From positions 109,947 through 173,946 of the forward strand of contig JBGAUE010000005.1 of assembly GCA_044228795.1 (NCBI GenBank): DNA of 64,000 nucleotides. The letters are read 5' to 3'. The position numbers and the translations under genes were made by a program. This DNA comes from M0108 sp044228795. GTDB taxonomy: Bacteria > Pseudomonadota > Gammaproteobacteria > Chromatiales > Chromatiaceae. Of this stretch, positions 62,448 to 64,000 are shown in pieces. The notes under the pieces were generated by a model, which saw nothing but the letters and a program-made list of their open reading frames with translations, did no database searches and was not told where the DNA came from. Position 1 is the first letter of the stretch; each line of letters opens with the position of its first letter.

Positions 62448-63461
62448 ATGAGTGCCACCTACGAAAGCCGTGTCAAACGCCTCCGTCGGCTGGAGGCCCT
62501 GCTGCCACCCGCCACCGCAACCCCCGGCGACTGTCCGGACGGAGGGCGGTTGCTGCACATCCTCGGCGATGACTATGGCAGCGGCGAACTCACGGCCCGC
62601 CGCCGGACCCTGCAACGCGACCTCCTGGATCTGCTCAAGGAGGGGCGTATCGCCGCGGTGAATCCGGGCGGTAAGCCCCTGCGGTACCGGCGTCTGGGCG
62701 ATGATTTGGCGGAGGATCCCCTGATTTGGCAATACACCCTGCAGCAGGTCAAGGATCTGATCGCCGAGGCGGTGCCGGCGCGGCGGCTCGACCGCTTGTG
62801 GGAGCGCCTGCTGCATGAGGTCGAAGGCCCACTCCTCGACGCGCAGCGCCTGCGGTGTGTCCCCGATACCTTGAGGCTGCGCCCGGTCGAACTCTACCCC
62901 GATCTGCTTCAGGCGGTGATCCAGGCCCTGGCCCAGGGCCTGGCCCTGCAAATTCACTATCAGGATGCTGAGGGCGAGCGCGGCGAGGCCGTCATCCACC
63001 CCCAGGCCCTGGTCCAACGGGGCCCCATCCCCTACCTGCTGGCCCTCAAGAACGACGAGACGGAGCCGGTGCGTTTCTATGCCCTGCACCGCATGATCCG
63101 CGCCCAGGTCCAGATCGAGACGCCGGCCCGGGTGGCGCCGGGTTTCGATCTGGACCAGGCCATCGCCTCGGGCAAGATCGACTTCGGCCAGGGCCGGCTG
63201 ATCGACTTGGAATTGCGGGTGCGCGGCTATCTAGCGACCCTGCTGGAGGCCTGCCCGCTGAGCGATGACCAGTCCCTGGCAGACGAGCCGGATAACTCCG
63301 ACTACCTGTTGCGTATCAAGGCCCGTATCCCCTCCACCGGCCAGTTGTTGCGCTGGCTGCTTGGCGCCGGCGATAACTTGGAGGTCCTTGCCCCCGTTGA
63401 GCTGCGCCGGGTGGTGGCGGCACAGTCGGCCAAGACGGCGGCGCTTTATGCCGGGGACTGA
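62448..63461 (+). CDS. WYL-domain transcriptional regulator
   Basis: 337 aa from MSATYESRVKRLRRLEALLP. An N-terminal helix-turn-helix (TARRRTLQRDLLDLLKEG) is followed by a WYL-type core (ALQIHYQDAEGERGEAVIHP, PYLLALKNDE, RFYALHRMI). These regulators bind small nucleotides or nucleic-acid ends and often control defence or DNA-damage genes. No adjacent target is obvious. Divergent from pilU. Confidence 0.83.
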   Translation: MSATYESRVKRLRRLEALLPPATATPGDCPDGGRLLHILGDDYGSGELTARRRTLQRDLLDLLKEGRIAAVNPGGKPLRYRRLGDDLAEDPLIWQYTLQQVKDLIAEAVPARRLDRLWERLLHEVEGPLLDAQRLRCVPDTLRLRPVELYPDLLQAVIQALAQGLALQIHYQDAEGERGEAVIHPQALVQRGPIPYLLALKNDETEPVRFYALHRMIRAQVQIETPARVAPGFDLDQAIASGKIDFGQGRLIDLELRVRGYLATLLEACPLSDDQSLADEPDNSDYLLRIKARIPSTGQLLRWLLGAGDNLEVLAPVELRRVVAAQSAKTAALYAGD

Positions 63462-63512
63462 CTTGGCGCAGGAAAGTGGGCCCTGGTCCGAAAATTCAGG
63501 AAAGGACAGGAA

Positions 63513-63686
63513 TCAGCTCAGCTTTTTGATAATGTGGTTTGCCAGATATTCGTTAATCTCAGCATGCCGTGGTACTGGCTGGGATTCCCGATTCTTGGGA
63601 TTATGATACCAATCGTGCCTTCCGCCATGGCGTGTCAAGACGCAGCCCATTTGCTGAAGTCTGGCGATTAATTCGCGCCTTTTCAT
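63513..63686 (-). CDS. hicA: HicA mRNA interferase toxin
   Basis: 57 aa. KRRELIARLQQMGCVLTRHG, then GGRHDWYHNP and VPRHAEINEYL: the double-stranded RNA-binding-like fold with the catalytic His in the RHGGRHD region. Overlaps the HicB gene by 4 nt. Confidence 0.9.
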   Translation of the reverse strand: MKRRELIARLQQMGCVLTRHGGRHDWYHNPKNRESQPVPRHAEINEYLANHIIKKLS

Positions 63687-63874
63687 GCGACCGCCAGTTC
63701 CCCGACATGGCGTATGGACGGGATGGTTCCGCTCGTCACTTCTTGGTAGATATCCCGCAGGTTTTGCTGTAATTCCTCCAGGGTTTCACCCTGGGTCATG
63801 TAAGCAGGGAATTCTTCAAGATACCCCAGCCACATGATTTCATCTTGCCAATAGACATATTTGAGTGTTGCCAT
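63683..63874 (-). CDS. hicB: HicB-type antitoxin
   Basis: 63 aa. YVYWQDEIMWLGYLEEFPAY and TQGETLEELQQNLRDIYQE is the partially degraded RNase H-like HicB domain without a C-terminal DNA-binding part. Precedes hicA, with ATGA overlap. Confidence 0.88.
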   Translation of the reverse strand: MATLKYVYWQDEIMWLGYLEEFPAYMTQGETLEELQQNLRDIYQEVTSGTIPSIRHVGELAVA

Positions 63875-64000
63875 GGTAAGCCTTTGATTGGTTGATAGCC
63901 GTCGATCATTCGGTTTTCCGGGCCGGGTGGCGGCGGGCGGGGGACGCCGTGAATACCTCCCTGTAGGCTTGGCGACAGCATCCCTGCTGTCGACACCCCC

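Noticed and set aside
63974..63991. GACAGCA/TGCTGTC inverted repeat near the right edge as LexA-type operator
   Set aside because: Lacks the CTGT-N8-ACAG arrangement of gammaproteobacterial LexA boxes and its downstream context is cut off by the window end.

Overview
The window reads as a high-GC chromosome segment from a gammaproteobacterium, most likely of the Chromatiales / purple sulfur bacterial type. The evidence is conserved gene order: hemC-hemD divergent from argH; rpmB-rpmG, radC, coaBC, dut, argB and pyrE; rph divergent from yicC; and an rdgB-yggS-proC-yggT-yggU-DUF4426 run. The order-level assignment is inference from synteny and protein style, not from a marker gene.

Layout. 0-8.1 kb: cell-surface polysaccharide genes (NodB-type deacetylase, three GT4 and one GT9 glycosyltransferases, a sulfotransferase, an AsnB-type amidotransferase). 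8.1-15.4 kb: hemD, hemC, argH, a MazG-like pyrophosphohydrolase, a three-gene exporter (HlyD/DevB-like adaptor, FtsX-type permease, LolD-like ATPase) and a lipoprotein. 15.5-16.6 kb: rpmG and rpmB between two non-coding stretches rich in DnaA-box-like sequences, including an inverted 50-bp repeat (37 of 50 positions identical, perfect DnaA box in each arm). 16.6-20.3 kb: an AT-rich, probably imported block (EEP-family phosphohydrolase, SbmA/BacA-YddA-type transporter with a degraded ATPase domain, GH5 glucanase). 20.3-34.2 kb: housekeeping genes. Between dut and argB, where algC sits in Pseudomonas, there is only a membrane sensor-like protein without a mutase domain.

34.3-50.9 kb: a type 1 BREX phage-defence island, transcribed on the minus strand in the order brxA, brxB, brxC, pglX, pglZ, brxL. 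Three toxin-antitoxin modules and a four-helix-bundle (S23/IVP-like) cassette are embedded in it. The AbrB/VapB-like/PIN module overlaps the start of pglX and the MntA/HepT module overlaps the start of pglZ. A 7-bp repeat family (AGTGGTG and its complement) occurs at most of the gene junctions and inside pglX. pglX carries several palindromic insertions, an A9 tract and one in-frame TGA within a repeat insertion, so PglX is predicted to be made as two pieces or to be switched off. brxL has a 15.6-copy heptamer array starting 6 bp upstream of its start codon and no visible Shine-Dalgarno sequence.

50.9-64 kb: accessory and metabolic genes (SYLF protein, GH13 hydrolase, SulP transporter, several secreted proteins of unknown function, glycogen phosphorylase, PilU, a WYL regulator and a HicBA toxin-antitoxin pair). 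No rRNA or tRNA gene, CRISPR array, or IS element with a transposase was recognised.
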